Shown: positions 1-10,037 of the stretch, piece after piece
Position numbering within the stretch: position 1 is the first letter of the stretch
Layout: the number at the start of each line of letters is the position of its first letter
Source of the DNA: an uncultured Verrucomicrobiota bacterium
GTDB taxonomy: Bacteria; Verrucomicrobiota; Verrucomicrobiia; Chthoniobacterales; JACTMZ01
DNA length: 64,000 bases
Assembly (NCBI GenBank): GCA_903953565.1
Contig: CAJBKE010000004.1
Location: forward strand, 62,001-126,000
Reading direction: 5' to 3'
Made by a program: the position numbers and the translations under genes
The notes under the pieces: generated by a model
The model's database searches: none
What the model saw: the letters and a program-made list of their open reading frames with translations, nothing else
What the model was told of the DNA's origin: nothing

Positions 1-439
1 CATGACCGAGATCGGTGAGAATGCCGATGGAAAGGGACTTGCATCGGATGGTGAAACCCACCGGGTCGACGGCATCGTGCGGGACGGAAAAAGCGGTCAC
101 CTCGAAGGACTCCAGCGTAAATGTGCTGCCGGTGGCAAAGAGCCGCCAATCCGCGGCCAGATTGCGCTGGTCATGTCCGCGCACCTCATCCGCGGTCAGA
201 CGCGTGGCGTAGACCGGACAACGCAGGGTTTGGAGCAAAACAGGCAGTCCGCCCGCGTGGTCGCCATGTTCGTGGGTCAGCAGAACGGCAGAGATCTGCT
301 CCGGATCCAGACCCGCGGCGGCCAGTCGTTTCATTGTTTTTCGGGCGCTAAGACCCGCATCAATCAAGATGGCCGTGTCACCCGAGCGGAGCACGGCGGT
401 GTTGCCGCTGCTGCCACTGCCAAGGACGATGAGTTCCAC
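1..439 (-). CDS. MBL-fold metallo-hydrolase (WalJ/YycJ-like), partial
   Basis: N-terminal 146 codons of a metallo-beta-lactamase-fold hydrolase; the C-terminus lies beyond the left edge. The visible part opens with a typical first strand (VELIVLGSGSSGN), then IDAG, and carries the metal-binding motif HEHGDH (HxHxDH) and a later DLGH. This arrangement is that of the YycJ/WalJ group of presumed single-strand-specific DNA 5'-exonucleases. I chose the GTG at 439 because translation from it begins exactly at the conserved first strand. It is divergent from thyA across a 77-base spacer that must hold both promoters. The fold is secure; the exact substrate is not. Confidence 0.82.
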   Translation of the reverse strand, partial: MELIVLGSGSSGNTAVLRSGDTAILIDAGLSARKTMKRLAAAGLDPEQISAVLLTHEHGDHAGGLPVLLQTLRCPVYATRLTADEVRGHDQRNLAADWRLFATGSTFTLESFEVTAFSVPHDAVDPVGFTIRCKSLSIGILTDLGH

Positions 440-516
440 GGCGCGAGGCTAGTGCCTCGGGATCGGGGCGACAAATCCGCTTTTTCAATCGTAGCCACTA
501 AGCTAAAAGATCACCC

Positions 517-1311
517 GTGCTTGAGTACCATCGCTTGCTCAAACTGGTTCTGGAGGAGGGGCGTCCGCGCACGGACCGCACGGGGACTGGCACGATCGGC
601 TTGTTCGGCGCTCAGGCGCGCTTCGACTTGCGGGAAAGTTTTCCACTCGTGACGACCAAAAAGGTCCATGTCAAATCGATCATCCACGAGTTGCTCTGGT
701 TTCTTCGCGGGGAGACAAACATTCGCTATCTGAAGGACAATGGCGTCAGTATTTGGGACGAATGGGCGGATGAATATGGCGATCTTGGCCGGGTTTACGG
801 GGCGCAATGGCGGAGTTGGCGCGGCGCGGATGGCCGCACGGTCGACCAGATCGCGGAAGCGGTAGCCATGATCCGGACCAAGCCGGACAGCCGTCGGATC
901 ATTGTCTCCGCTTGGAATCCCGCGGAAATCGGTGAAATGGCGCTGCCACCCTGCCACGTGCTGTTCCAATTCCATGTGCAGGATGGCGGGTTGAGCTGCC
1001 AGCTGTATCAGCGCAGCGCCGACCTCTTTCTCGGCGTGCCTTTCAACATCGCCTCGTACGCCCTGCTCACCATGATGGTTGCGCAAGTTTGCGACTTGGA
1101 GCCTTTGGAATTTGTTCACACCTTCGGTGATCTGCATCTTTACTCCAACCATCTCGACCAGGCACGCGAGCAACTGTCACGCGAGCACCGCCCGCTCCCG
1201 CGGATGAGACTTAATGCGGAGCGACGCAATCTGACTGACTTCGTTTTCGAGGACTTCACGCTTGAGGGTTACGACCCGCATCCGGCCATCAAGGCCCCCG
1301 TCGCCGTATGA
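517..1311 (+). CDS. thyA: Thymidylate synthase
   Basis: 264-residue thymidylate synthase, converting dUMP to dTMP with methylene-tetrahydrofolate as methyl donor and reductant. Visible signatures are the N-terminal [11 protein letters not shown] loop, the VTTKK and HELLWFLRG segments, the catalytic cysteine in [10 protein letters not shown], the [13 protein letters not shown] phosphate and nucleotide site, and the YDPHP motif near the C-terminus. Length equals the E. coli enzyme (264 aa). The start is a GTG at 517. The stop overlaps the ATG of folA by four bases (ATGA), so the two are translationally coupled. That makes sense because ThyA produces the dihydrofolate that DHFR must recycle. Confidence 0.97.
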   Translation: MLEYHRLLKLVLEEGRPRTDRTGTGTIGLFGAQARFDLRESFPLVTTKKVHVKSIIHELLWFLRGETNIRYLKDNGVSIWDEWADEYGDLGRVYGAQWRSWRGADGRTVDQIAEAVAMIRTKPDSRRIIVSAWNPAEIGEMALPPCHVLFQFHVQDGGLSCQLYQRSADLFLGVPFNIASYALLTMMVAQVCDLEPLEFVHTFGDLHLYSNHLDQAREQLSREHRPLPRMRLNAERRNLTDFVFEDFTLEGYDPHPAIKAPVAV

Positions 1312-1805
1312 TCGCCGTGGCAGCCATGGCGGCCAACCGTGTTATCGGGGCCGAGGGAAAAATTCCGTGGCACCTTCCGGAGGATTTGCGGTGGTTCAAG
1401 GAGTTGACCATGGGCGGGACTTTGCTCATGGGGCGCGTCACGTATGACTCGATCGGGCGCCCGTTGCCGGGACGCCAGACGGTCGTGATGAGCCGGAAGG
1501 ATGGGCTGTGCATTCCGGGAGTGACCTGCATTCGTGATCTGAGCGGTCTGCGTGGCGCTCCGGTGCAAGGAGAAGTGTTTGTTGTGGGCGGGGCGGAGAT
1601 CTACCGCGCCGCTCTCCCTTATTGCCGCGACCTTTACCTCACCGAGGTGCGGCATGACGTCGCGGGCGATCGTAAAATGCCGATGTTCGAAGACATTTTC
1701 CGGTTTTCTGCTTTGCTGCGCGAGACGCCCGAAATGCGCATCGTTCATTATGTGAACGACGAGGTCCGCGAATTGCCGCGGACTCGCTTGGAATCGCCGC
1801 CTTGA
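1308..1805 (+). CDS. folA: Dihydrofolate reductase
   Basis: 165-residue dihydrofolate reductase, regenerating tetrahydrofolate with NADPH. It shows the opening [13 protein letters not shown], the substrate-site segment [13 protein letters not shown] with the acidic E/D position of the family, the NADPH-binding [21 protein letters not shown], and VVGGAEIY. Size is normal for chromosomal DHFR. It overlaps thyA by ATGA. Its TGA stop directly abuts the stop codon of the convergent mlaD-like gene (shared TGATCA at 1803-1808), leaving no intergenic terminator space. Confidence 0.96.
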   Translation: MIAVAAMAANRVIGAEGKIPWHLPEDLRWFKELTMGGTLLMGRVTYDSIGRPLPGRQTVVMSRKDGLCIPGVTCIRDLSGLRGAPVQGEVFVVGGAEIYRAALPYCRDLYLTEVRHDVAGDRKMPMFEDIFRFSALLRETPEMRIVHYVNDEVRELPRTRLESPP

Positions 1806-2594
1806 TCAGCGCTGCTTCTGCGAGTCCTTGTACCAAAGGACTCCGTGGCGACGCAGGTTGGCGATGAGAGCTTTGATATCGTTGGCAGTCTGGCGGTCGT
1901 TGAGCAGCATGGGCAGGGGCCCGGACCCGGTTCTGGCCGAAAGCATCAGTTTGCGGGCATCAGCCGCCGCCGCCTGAAGGTCCTTGGTTGTCTGGTTGAT
2001 GTTGGCAAATCCTTCGCTTCCTTTTTTCAAATTCGCCAACGTCTGGCGGAGATCCTGCATCGACTCCTCGCTCAGCGCGGTTTTGTCCAGACGGTCCAAG
2101 GCAGTATTGATCGTGGTGACCGCCTTGCGCACGTCGGCCATCAGCACGCTGCTCTCGCGCGTGAGGTCTTCGATGCCGGTTTCGCGTTGTCCTTTGACGA
2201 TCGATCCGGGCTCCAAGCGCTTCTGCAGGTCGGCCTCGGGCGACACCAGCACATCGACGAAGCGGTTCCCGAGCAGTCCGGAACTGCCAATGATGAATTT
2301 CGATTCCGCCGGGAGACCGACTTCCTCCCGGATGTTCAATTCGACTGCCACGCCCTGCATGGCGGGGAGGACAGTGGGATCCTTGGCCACATAGCCGATG
2401 CGTGCTCCGCCGAGAAGAACATCGGCGCCGGCCAGAAGTCCGCTGGCATTGGGGAAGTCGACTTGCAGACCGTAGAATTTTTGCAGGCCTTGGCCGAGGC
2501 GGCCGAAATAGACAACGAGAAACGCGACAACGGCCAGCCCGAAGAGGACGAAAAGGCCGACTTTGGTTTCGATGCGGGAGTCGCGGTTGTACAT
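1806..2594 (-). CDS. mlaD: MlaD-family (MCE domain) lipid transport protein, long form
   Basis: 262-residue membrane-anchored MCE-domain protein, the substrate-binding part of a Mla-type phospholipid ABC transporter. After a short basic N-terminus there is one membrane segment (about residues 12-31). A single MCE domain follows (about 38-125; note FPNASGLLAGADVLLGGARIG). The remaining 130 residues are predicted helical and coiled-coil, and are absent from the short MlaD encoded at 39792. This points to an elongated periplasmic tunnel or needle form. It is the last gene of a minus-strand mlaE-mlaF-mlaD operon, 3 bases after mlaF. No mlaC or mlaA accompanies it. Confidence 0.9.
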   Translation of the reverse strand: MYNRDSRIETKVGLFVLFGLAVVAFLVVYFGRLGQGLQKFYGLQVDFPNASGLLAGADVLLGGARIGYVAKDPTVLPAMQGVAVELNIREEVGLPAESKFIIGSSGLLGNRFVDVLVSPEADLQKRLEPGSIVKGQRETGIEDLTRESSVLMADVRKAVTTINTALDRLDKTALSEESMQDLRQTLANLKKGSEGFANINQTTKDLQAAAADARKLMLSARTGSGPLPMLLNDRQTANDIKALIANLRRHGVLWYKDSQKQR

Positions 2595-2597
2595 GGC

Positions 2598-3362
2598 TCA
2601 GGGTTGCTCGTGTGAACGGCCCTCTACGAAATCACGAATCACGGGATCCGTCGAGGCGCGCAATTGGTCGCAGGTGCCGTAGAAGTAGCAACGGCCCTCG
2701 TGCAGCAGGGCCACGTGGTCCGCGATGGCGAAAGTGCTTTTCATGTCGTGAGTCACCACGATCGAGGTGACCCCGAGCTTGCGCTGCAGGCGGCGAATGA
2801 GAACGTCGATGCTATCTGCCACGATGGGATCGAGTCCCGCGGTCGGCTCGTCGTAGAGCATGCATCGCGGTTGGTTGATCAGTGCACGGGCCAAAGCCAC
2901 GCGTTTGCGCATGCCACCGCTCAGATTGACCGGCATTTTGGCCTGGTGCCCGTGCAAATCGACCATCTGAAGGGCCTCGGCCACCTTGCTTGTCACGATA
3001 GCCTCGTTGGTCTCGCCTCGTTCGCGCAGGGGAAAAGCCACATTGTCCGCCACGCTCATGGAGTCGAAGAGTGCCCCGTTTTGGAAGAGCATGCCCATTC
3101 CGCGCCGGACATCGGCCAGCTCCCGCTCCCTGAGTCCCGAGATGCTCCGGTTGTCCACTTTGACCGTGCCGGAGACCGGTTGCATCAAGCCGATAAGATG
3201 GCGCAGAAAAACGCTTTTCCCGCCGCCGCTGCGCCCGAGCAGGACGAGAGTTTCGCCCTCGTAGACTTTGAGGCTGAAGCCGCGAAGGATTTCCTGTCCT
3301 CCGATCGTCTGGACGAGATTCTCGACGGCGATGATCTCGCGGGGATGCGCGTGCTCGGTCAT
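2598..3362 (-). CDS. mlaF: MlaF-type ABC transporter ATP-binding protein
   Basis: 254-residue ABC ATPase powering the neighbouring MlaE permease. Walker A is GRSGGGKS, the Q-loop region MLFQNGALFDSMSV, the signature LSGGMRKRVALARAL, Walker B MLYDEPTAGLDP and the switch histidine VVTHDM. The MLFQNGALFDS stretch is characteristic of MlaF/Ttg2A-type ATPases. A longer open frame extends upstream, but the ATG at 3362 fits best: it gives a family-length protein and overlaps the mlaE stop by four bases (ATGA). Inner-membrane lipid traffic is inferred from the family. Confidence 0.94.
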   Translation of the reverse strand: MTEHAHPREIIAVENLVQTIGGQEILRGFSLKVYEGETLVLLGRSGGGKSVFLRHLIGLMQPVSGTVKVDNRSISGLRERELADVRRGMGMLFQNGALFDSMSVADNVAFPLRERGETNEAIVTSKVAEALQMVDLHGHQAKMPVNLSGGMRKRVALARALINQPRCMLYDEPTAGLDPIVADSIDVLIRRLQRKLGVTSIVVTHDMKSTFAIADHVALLHEGRCYFYGTCDQLRASTDPVIRDFVEGRSHEQP

Positions 3363-4147
3363 TTGCCGGCGGGGAAGAAAATGTTCAGGGTCATGGTGAG
3401 GAAGAAATTCACCACGAGGATACAAAGGGAGCCGTTGACAACCGCTTCGGTCGTGGCGCGGCCAACACCGACCGCACCTTCCCGCGCAACCAGTCCCTGG
3501 TGGCAACTGACGAAGACAATGACGACACCGAAGACCATGCCTTTGATCAGCCCCATCGCCACATCCCGTCCACCGGTGAAGTGGAGCATATTGTGGAGGT
3601 AATAAGCCTCGGAAACGCCGAGCACCTGGGTGGTCAGCAGGTATGCGGCTAGGATCCCCACACCGATGCATTCAGCCACCAGCAGGGGCATGGAGACGAG
3701 CATGGCTAGGAAGCGCGGGATGACGAGGTAGTCGACGGGATGCACGGCCAAGGCGCGGAGGGCGTCGAGCTGCTCGGTAACTTTCATGGTTCCGATCTCG
3801 GCCGACATGGCCGCGCCGACACGCCCGGCCACCATGAGCCCGCAGAGAACGGGACCGAGTTCACGGAACATCGAGACGCTGACCACCGGCCCGACGGCTG
3901 TGTCCATCTGCAGGCGGTGGAATTGGAAATAAGTCTGGGTGGCGAAGACCGCTCCGGTGAATGCCCCGGTGATGAGGACGACCAGCTGCGAGCGGAAGCC
4001 AACTTCATAGATTTGCTGGACAACGAGGCGTGGGCGGACCTGGCCGTGAAAAATCCCACGGATCGTCTCCGCCGCCAGCAACGCGAGGTCGCCTAGGTAA
4101 CGGGCAAGGGAGAAAATCAACTCTCCGACGTAGCGGGCAGGCGCCAT
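3359..4147 (-). CDS. mlaE: MlaE-type ABC transporter permease
   Basis: 262-residue integral membrane permease of the MlaE/YrbE family. It has the family segment [29 protein letters not shown], the [28 protein letters not shown] hallmark and about five to six membrane spans. It is first in an operon with mlaF (ATGA overlap) and mlaD. Family knowledge says this complex moves phospholipids between the inner membrane and the periplasm. Direction and substrate cannot be read from the sequence. Confidence 0.94.
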   Translation of the reverse strand: MAPARYVGELIFSLARYLGDLALLAAETIRGIFHGQVRPRLVVQQIYEVGFRSQLVVLITGAFTGAVFATQTYFQFHRLQMDTAVGPVVSVSMFRELGPVLCGLMVAGRVGAAMSAEIGTMKVTEQLDALRALAVHPVDYLVIPRFLAMLVSMPLLVAECIGVGILAAYLLTTQVLGVSEAYYLHNMLHFTGGRDVAMGLIKGMVFGVVIVFVSCHQGLVAREGAVGVGRATTEAVVNGSLCILVVNFFLTMTLNIFFPAGK

Positions 4148-4158
4148 GGACGCGAAAG

Positions 4159-4422
4159 TTACGGATGGATGGGCTGGGTCGCCGACGGCGAGCTGGCCAC
4201 TTTGTGGGTTTGCCCGACGAACAAAGCCTGGAGATCGAGTTTGTTGAAAATGCTGCGGACTTCCTCGAGCGAGAGGGCGGGATCGTCAGACTCGAGATAA
4301 ATCATGTCGTGCAGCGTATCGACTTTGTAGCGCAGACCCGGCAGGGCCCCCAATTCCAAGTCGAGGCCCATCAGCTTATCCGGGGCCCGGACCCCGGCCG
4401 CGTAGACTTGCAGTTCCACCAT
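4159..4422 (-). CDS. Small protein of unknown function (87 aa)
   Basis: Open frame of 87 residues from ATG 4422; a longer version starting at 4512 would run nearly into the carB start. I do not recognise it. Composition is that of a real small soluble protein: a beta-alpha-beta-like start ([16 protein letters not shown]), then [22 protein letters not shown] and a helix ([21 protein letters not shown]), which resembles a ferredoxin-like or HMA-like fold. A GGAGG lies directly against the ATG, unusually close; the GTG at the next codon would leave 3 bases. It is upstream of mlaE on the same strand (11-base gap), so it may be the first gene of that transporter operon. Confidence 0.55.
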   Translation of the reverse strand: MVELQVYAAGVRAPDKLMGLDLELGALPGLRYKVDTLHDMIYLESDDPALSLEEVRSIFNKLDLQALFVGQTHKVASSPSATQPIHP

Positions 4423-4530
4423 CCTCCGAGTGTCGGAAGGGTTGCGCGCCGCGGCAAGAAGCAAGTGTTGGGGCAAGCGGCGGATTGCACCGGGCACACT
4501 CTGCGGATACACATGGAGGTTACTACCACC

Positions 4531-7500
4531 ATGCCTAAGGACGAATCGCTACGCAAAATCCTCATTATCGGGTCCGGCCCCATTATCATCGGCCAAGGTT
4601 GCGAATTCGATTATTCGGGCGTGCAAGCCTGCAAAGCTCTCAAGGAGGAGGGCTACGAGGTGATTTTGGTGAATTCGAATCCGGCCACCATCATGACCGA
4701 TCCGGAATTCGCCGACCGGACCTATGTTGAACCCATCACACCGGCGGTTATCGAGAAAATCATCGCCCGGGAAAAGCCGGATGCCGTTCTGCCGACGCTC
4801 GGAGGCCAGACAGCGCTCAATGCGGCGATGGAGTTGCATCGCAGCGGCGCTCTCGAGCGGTTGGGCACCAAACTGATCGGGGCCAAAGCGGATGCCATCG
4901 AGCGCGGGGAAGACCGTCTGATCTTCAAGGAGACGATGATCAAGATCGGCCTCGATGTTGCCCAGTCGGGAGTGGCTCATGACATGGAAGAAGCACGCCG
5001 CGTCGCGGCGGAAATCGGGCGCTATCCCATCATTATTCGCCCGGCTTACACGCTCGGCGGCAGCGGGGGCGGTATCGCCTACAACCGCGAGGAATTCGAG
5101 GAAATCGTGGCCCGCGGTCTGGACCTTTCACCGGTGCGGGAAGTGCTCGTCGAAGAGTCCTTGCTCGGCTGGAAAGAGTTCGAGGTCGAGGTGATGCGCG
5201 ACCACGCCGACAACTGCGTTGTCATTTGCTCCATCGAGAATTTCGACCCAATGGGAGTGCATACCGGGGATTCTATCACCGTCGCGCCGATCCAGACCCT
5301 GACCGACAAGGAATACCAGGCCATGCGTGATGCCTCGTTTGCGGTCATCCGTGCCATTGGCGTCGAAACCGGAGGTTCGAACATCCAGTTCGCGGTCTGT
5401 CCGAAAACCGGACGCATGGTGGTTATCGAAATGAACCCGCGCGTCTCGCGCTCGTCCGCCCTGGCTTCCAAGGCCACCGGATTCCCCATCGCCAAAATCG
5501 CCGCGAAACTGGCTGTCGGCTACACGCTCGACGAGTTGCGCAACGATATCACTAGGGAAACGCCGGCCAGCTTTGAGCCCACCATCGATTATTGCGTGGT
5601 CAAGGTTCCTCGTTTCACTTTTGAAAAATTCCCGCTCGCCGACCCGGTGCTGACCACCCAAATGAAGAGCGTGGGCGAGGCTATGGCTATCGGGCGCACC
5701 TTCAAAGAAGCGATGCAGAAAGCGCTGCGGTCCCTCGAAACGGGCCGCTCCGGATTCGGGGCCGACGGTAAGGATGCCCCGCCGCTCAAACCTGATGGCA
5801 CGCTCGACGAGGAAGCGTTGGAGAATAAAATCCGCATCCCCACAGCCGAACGCATCTTCAGTCTGCGCCACGCTTTGCTGGCCGGTTGGTCCGTGGAAAG
5901 AATCGCCGTCATCACCGGGATCGACCCGTGGTTTCTGCACGGGTTGGCCAAGATCGTCTCCGAGGAGGCCGGATGCCCGAAGAATCTGGCGTCTGTGTCT
6001 TGGCGCCGGATGAAGCGTCACGGCTTCTCGGATCGTCAGATCGCATATCTGACCGACTCGAGCGAAGAGGAGGCGCGCCAAGCCCGCAAAGCTGCAGGCG
6101 TCGAGCCGACCTACCGCTTGGTCGACACCTGTGCTGCGGAGTTCGAGGCCTACACTCCGTATTTTTATTCGACCTACGGTGACGAGGACGAGACGCGTCC
6201 CAACAACAAGAAGCGCGTCATGATCCTCGGCGGTGGTCCCAATCGCATCGGTCAGGGGATTGAGTTCGACTACTGCTGCGTGCATGCCGCATTCGCCTTC
6301 CGCGACATGGGATGGGAAACGGTGATGGTTAATTCCAATCCGGAGACCGTATCCACCGATTACGACACCAGCGACAAACTCTACTTCGAGCCGCTCACTC
6401 TGGAAGACGTGCTCAATATCTACGAGCGGGAAAAGTGCGATGCGGCCATCGTGCAGTTCGGTGGGCAGACCCCGCTCAATCTCGCGGCCTCTCTCGAAGC
6501 CCACGGCGTGAATATCATCGGAACATCTCCCGCGAGCATCGAGATGGCGGAGGACCGGAAACATTTCGCGGCCATGCTCGACCGGCTCGGTCTCAACGCA
6601 ACGCAGGGCGGCACGGCGACAAATGAACCAGAGGCTCTTGCCGTGGCCGAGAGGGTCGGATACCCCGTGTTGGTCCGTCCTTCTTTTGTGCTCGGCGGTC
6701 GCGCTATGGAGATCGTCTACACACCGGAGGATTTGCGGCGCTACATCCGCACCGCCGTGAAAGCGAGTCCCGACCGGCCGGTGCTGGTCGACCGGTTTCT
6801 CGAAGATGCAACCGAGGTCGATGTCGACTGCCTGAGCGACGGCACGGACACCGTCATCGGTGGTGTCATGGAGCACATCGAAGAAGCCGGGGTGCATAGC
6901 GGCGACAGCGCGTGCGTTATTCCCAGCTTCTCGTTGTCAGCCGAGGTCCTTGCTGAACTGAAGTCCGCGGCCAAGGCTATGGCGCGGGAGCTCCATGTGC
7001 GCGGACTAATGAACGTGCAGTTCGCGGTGAAGGATGGAAAAATCTACGTGCTCGAGGTCAATCCGCGTGCTTCCCGCACCATTCCTTATGTGAGCAAGGC
7101 TATAGGCATGCCGCTGGCCAAGTTGGCCGCCAAGGTCATGGCCGGGCACAGCCTGAAAGAACTCGGAGTGAAAGACGACGTGGTTCCTGAGCACTACGCA
7201 GTGAAGGAAGCGGTCTTTCCCTTCATCAAGTTTCCCGGGATCGACATCAGCTTGGGCCCTGAAATGCGCTCAACCGGGGAGGTCATGGGACTCGATCCGG
7301 ATCTCGGCATCGCCTACGCCAAAGCGCAGATGTCCGCCCAGCCCGCCTTGCCGGAGTCGGGGAATGTCTTCATCAGCGTGAAGGACGCCGACAAGCAACA
7401 CGTTTTGCCCATCGCGCGGGAATTCGCCGAGGCCGGATTCAAGATCCATGCGACCCGCGGCACTCTTGGTGTCCTCCAAGCTGCGGGAGTTCCGGCCGAA

Positions 7501-7770
7501 CTGATTTACAAACTCAGTGAGGGACGTCCAAACGTCCTCGATCTGATCAAGAACGGGGAGATGCAGTTCATCATCAATACGCCGCACGGTAAAATTCCCC
7601 GCCAGGACGAAGTGGCCATCCGCAGCGCGGCGGTGGCCAATCGTATTCCCATCATGACCACCTTGCGCGCCGCACGTATGAGCATACGGGCCATCAAGTC
7701 CATCAAGTCGGGCGGATACGGGGTGAGATGTTTGCAGGAATACGTGGCAGCGGGCCACCAGGCGACCTGA
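4531..7770 (+). CDS. carB: Carbamoyl-phosphate synthase large subunit
   Basis: 1079-residue large subunit making carbamoyl phosphate for pyrimidines and arginine. Two homologous synthetase halves are visible. The first begins [21 protein letters not shown] and the second [21 protein letters not shown], each followed by an ATP-grasp domain ([22 protein letters not shown]) and a metal-binding site ([30 protein letters not shown]). A C-terminal MGS-like allosteric domain carries NTPHGK. I chose ATG 4531, preceded by GGAGG with a 10-11 base spacer; an open frame continues upstream without homology. carA is not in the window. A REP-like hairpin separates it from convergent rnc. Confidence 0.97.
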   Translation: MPKDESLRKILIIGSGPIIIGQGCEFDYSGVQACKALKEEGYEVILVNSNPATIMTDPEFADRTYVEPITPAVIEKIIAREKPDAVLPTLGGQTALNAAMELHRSGALERLGTKLIGAKADAIERGEDRLIFKETMIKIGLDVAQSGVAHDMEEARRVAAEIGRYPIIIRPAYTLGGSGGGIAYNREEFEEIVARGLDLSPVREVLVEESLLGWKEFEVEVMRDHADNCVVICSIENFDPMGVHTGDSITVAPIQTLTDKEYQAMRDASFAVIRAIGVETGGSNIQFAVCPKTGRMVVIEMNPRVSRSSALASKATGFPIAKIAAKLAVGYTLDELRNDITRETPASFEPTIDYCVVKVPRFTFEKFPLADPVLTTQMKSVGEAMAIGRTFKEAMQKALRSLETGRSGFGADGKDAPPLKPDGTLDEEALENKIRIPTAERIFSLRHALLAGWSVERIAVITGIDPWFLHGLAKIVSEEAGCPKNLASVSWRRMKRHGFSDRQIAYLTDSSEEEARQARKAAGVEPTYRLVDTCAAEFEAYTPYFYSTYGDEDETRPNNKKRVMILGGGPNRIGQGIEFDYCCVHAAFAFRDMGWETVMVNSNPETVSTDYDTSDKLYFEPLTLEDVLNIYEREKCDAAIVQFGGQTPLNLAASLEAHGVNIIGTSPASIEMAEDRKHFAAMLDRLGLNATQGGTATNEPEALAVAERVGYPVLVRPSFVLGGRAMEIVYTPEDLRRYIRTAVKASPDRPVLVDRFLEDATEVDVDCLSDGTDTVIGGVMEHIEEAGVHSGDSACVIPSFSLSAEVLAELKSAAKAMARELHVRGLMNVQFAVKDGKIYVLEVNPRASRTIPYVSKAIGMPLAKLAAKVMAGHSLKELGVKDDVVPEHYAVKEAVFPFIKFPGIDISLGPEMRSTGEVMGLDPDLGIAYAKAQMSAQPALPESGNVFISVKDADKQHVLPIAREFAEAGFKIHATRGTLGVLQAAGVPAELIYKLSEGRPNVLDLIKNGEMQFIINTPHGKIPRQDEVAIRSAAVANRIPIMTTLRAARMSIRAIKSIKSGGYGVRCLQEYVAAGHQAT

Positions 7771-7775
7771 TGTTG

Positions 7776-7800
7776 ATAGGGCGGTCTATGACCGCCGGTG
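7776..7800. repeat. REP-like palindrome between carB and rnc
   Basis: Perfect 7-base stem (GGCGGTC at 7780-7786, GACCGCC at 7790-7796) with a 3-base loop, preceded by ATAG so that the unit opens like the GTAGGGC elements elsewhere in the window. It lies in the 44-base spacer between two convergent genes. It could act as a bidirectional transcript end, though no T-tract follows it on either strand. Confidence 0.55.
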
Positions 7801-7814
7801 CCTTGTTCGCCGGT

Positions 7815-8549
7815 CTACGCTTCTTCCCAGCAGCGCGCTTGCAGGGCATCGACCGCCGCGTTGATTTCCGCCTGCTTCTTGCTCTGACCCACGCCGCGGC
7901 CGAGGTCCCGGCCTTCCCAGACCACACGGCAGACAAACTCTTTCAGGTGATCGGGGCCGGTCTCCGAGATGACTTCGTAAGCCGGGCTTTGCGTTGAAAT
8001 CGCTTGGAGCATTTCCTGCAACTCGCCCTTCGGATTGTGTTCGGCTGGTTCGCGGACAAGCGAGCCAAGGTCGTCCCCGGCCACGCGGAGAACAAAGCGC
8101 CGCACAGTTTCCAGATCGCTATCCAAATAGATCGCTCCAACCAAAGCCTCGAAGGCGTCGGCCAAGGTGGACGAGCGTTCCCGACCGCGGCTGGATTCCT
8201 CCCCGCGGCCGAGCATGAGGTAATTGCCCAAGCCCATGGTGACCGCGTGCTTTTTGAGGCCCTCACGCGAAACGAGGCGGGACCGCAGCTTGGTCAGTTG
8301 GCCTTCGCTGAACGTCGGAAAAAGACGGTAAAGATGGTGCGTAATAACGAGTTGGAGGACGGCGTCGCCGAGAAATTCAAGGCGCTGATTGTCGAAGTGA
8401 AACGTTTTGCGCTCGAACGATAGACTCGGATGCGTGAGCGCTTCGGCCAAGAGGAGGGAGTTGCGGAACTTGTATCCGATATAGCGTTCGAGCGGATTCA
8501 TGTGGGCCGCCAAATCGGTCGCGTTGAGTTCAGGTGCTTCGGCTTTCAT
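7815..8549 (-). CDS. rnc: Ribonuclease III
   Basis: 244-residue double-strand-specific endoribonuclease for rRNA precursor and mRNA processing. The catalytic N-terminal domain has the signature NQRLEFLGDAVLQL (acidic residues in place) and the second acidic pair in ADAFEALVGAIYLD. A C-terminal double-stranded RNA-binding domain follows (about residues 170-240: PKGELQEMLQA ... GVGQSKKQAEINAA). Length is typical. It lies downstream of rho on the same strand, but a 153-base repeat-bearing spacer separates them, so a separate promoter is likely. Confidence 0.96.
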   Translation of the reverse strand: MKAEAPELNATDLAAHMNPLERYIGYKFRNSLLLAEALTHPSLSFERKTFHFDNQRLEFLGDAVLQLVITHHLYRLFPTFSEGQLTKLRSRLVSREGLKKHAVTMGLGNYLMLGRGEESSRGRERSSTLADAFEALVGAIYLDSDLETVRRFVLRVAGDDLGSLVREPAEHNPKGELQEMLQAISTQSPAYEVISETGPDHLKEFVCRVVWEGRDLGRGVGQSKKQAEINAAVDALQARCWEEA

Positions 8550-8560
8550 CGGGAAGGTAT

Positions 8561-8682
8561 TTGACCGCGGATTACACCTATCTCACGGAGGGCTTTCGGA
8601 AAGACAAGGACAGAGGACCGGTCGATGTGGCTGCTCTTCTGTGCCCAGCTTATCAGTGCCACTCGTGTCATCCGTGGTTAAA
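8561..8682. repeat. Inverted pair of a dispersed 'ACCxCGGATxACAC' repeat
   Basis: Two copies of one motif face each other in the spacer between rho and rnc. On the + strand 8561-8590 reads TTGACCGCGGATTACAC and continues to CTCACGGA. On the - strand 8682-8650 reads TTTAACCACGGATGACAC and continues to CACTGATAA. The pair makes an imperfect long inverted repeat. Tracts of this ACCACGGATTACACGGAT type are familiar to me from intergenic regions of several Gram-negative phyla; their function is unknown. Confidence 0.5.
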
Positions 8683-8702
8683 GTCCTTCGCATGAGCAAG
8701 CT

Positions 8703-10037
8703 TCAGCGCAACCCGCGCAGCAGGAGCTCCGCATTGGTCTTGGTGCGGTTGAGATTGCGTACCAGTGTTTCCATTGCTTCGACCGCGGGAAGTTCGTTCA
8801 GCTGCTTACGGATCACGATGACCCGCTCGAGTTCGTCGGGATGGTAAAGGTTCTCCTCACGACGCGTTGCGGATTTGGTGACGTGGATGGCCGGGAACAC
8901 CCGCTGGTCGGCGATCGTCCGGTCGAGATGGATCTCCATATTGCCGGTGCCCTTGAATTCCTCGAAAATCAGGTCATCCATGCGACTTTGCGTTTCAACC
9001 AAAGCAGTGGCCACGATCGTGAGGCTGCCTCCTTCCTCGGTATTGCGCGCCGCGCCGAAGAAACGCTTGGGTTGCATGAGCGCTTTGGCGTCAACGCCGC
9101 CCGACATGATGCGTCCCTTGCCGGGCTGCAGGTTGTTGTAGCCGCGGGCCAGACGGGTGATGCTGTCGAGCAGGATGACCACATCCTTGCCGAGTTCGAC
9201 CAGACGCTTGGCGCGCTCGCTGACAAATTCGGCCAGCTGCGTATGCCGCTGGGGTGATTCGTCGAAGGTGGAGCTGTAGATGTCCGCATCGATCGAACGG
9301 CGCAGGTCGGTCACCTCCTCGGGACGCTCATCAACGAGGAGAAGCATAAGCTGGACGTCCGGGGAGGTTGACCTGATGGCTTGTGCGATGTGCTTCATCA
9401 GGATCGTTTTCCCCGTGCGCGGGGGCGCGACAATCAGGGCCCTCTGGCCCTTGCCCAACGGGGCAATGAGGTCGACCGCCCGGGTGCTGAGGGTGGGTTC
9501 CTTGAGCGCCTCGAGCATGATGCGTTCCTGGGGAAAAAGGGGCGTCAGCTTGTCGAATGGAGCAGGGGGCTGCCATTCCGCGACGGGAATTCCCTCGACG
9601 GCGGATATTTCTTGAAGTCCGCAGTAACGGTCACGTTCGGACGGGGCACGCAGTGTTCCAGTGACCTGCAGGCCGGTTTGCAGGCCGAAATCCCGGACTA
9701 GCCCGATCGAAACAAAAAGGTCGTCCGGTCCGTGGGCCATGTTGTAGCAGGACCAACGGAGCATGGCGTGATCGCCGACGTCCTCGACCAGTCCTGTCGC
9801 TGTAATGGTCGCGCCAGCGCAAAGGAAGAAGCGGCAGAGATCGAAGACAAGGTGGCGGCGTGTTGCATCCGGCCGCAGGCGGAGAGAATAACGCTCGATG
9901 AGCGACAACAATGCGGCGTGATGCAGGCTCTGCAAGGCGGAGAGTTCCAGGTGGGCCCCGGCTACCGCGGCGGCATCTTCCGGAAAAGCGCCCAGAGCGT
10001 CTGGTTCTGTTGTTGTCAGCTGCATCGAGCTATTCAT
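8703..10037 (-). CDS. rho: Transcription termination factor Rho, divergent RNA-binding domain
   Basis: 444-residue hexameric RNA/DNA helicase that ends transcription. Rho_N helices occupy about residues 25-75, a cold-shock-like RNA-binding domain about 80-145, and a RecA-type ATPase follows with Walker A APPRTGKT (204-211), [11 protein letters not shown], Walker [14 protein letters not shown], the Q-loop GGVDAKAL and [12 protein letters not shown]. The ATPase core is fully conserved. The RNA-binding domain is not: where other Rhos have DGFGFLR this one has DHAMLRW (residues 89-95). ATG 10037 overlaps the coaE stop by 8 bases; ATG 10025 is an alternative, and an upstream frame to 10103 lacks homology. 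Likely co-transcribed with coaE. Confidence 0.93.
   Translation of the reverse strand: MNSSMQLTTTEPDALGAFPEDAAAVAGAHLELSALQSLHHAALLSLIERYSLRLRPDATRRHLVFDLCRFFLCAGATITATGLVEDVGDHAMLRWSCYNMAHGPDDLFVSIGLVRDFGLQTGLQVTGTLRAPSERDRYCGLQEISAVEGIPVAEWQPPAPFDKLTPLFPQERIMLEALKEPTLSTRAVDLIAPLGKGQRALIVAPPRTGKTILMKHIAQAIRSTSPDVQLMLLLVDERPEEVTDLRRSIDADIYSSTFDESPQRHTQLAEFVSERAKRLVELGKDVVILLDSITRLARGYNNLQPGKGRIMSGGVDAKALMQPKRFFGAARNTEEGGSLTIVATALVETQSRMDDLIFEEFKGTGNMEIHLDRTIADQRVFPAIHVTKSATRREENLYHPDELERVIVIRKQLNELPAVEAMETLVRNLNRTKTNAELLLRGLR

Noticed and set aside
2-652. 216-codon + strand open frame at the left edge
   Set aside because: The minus strand here encodes a clear metallo-beta-lactamase-fold protein with HEHGDH, so the + strand frame is its shadow, running into thyA in another frame.
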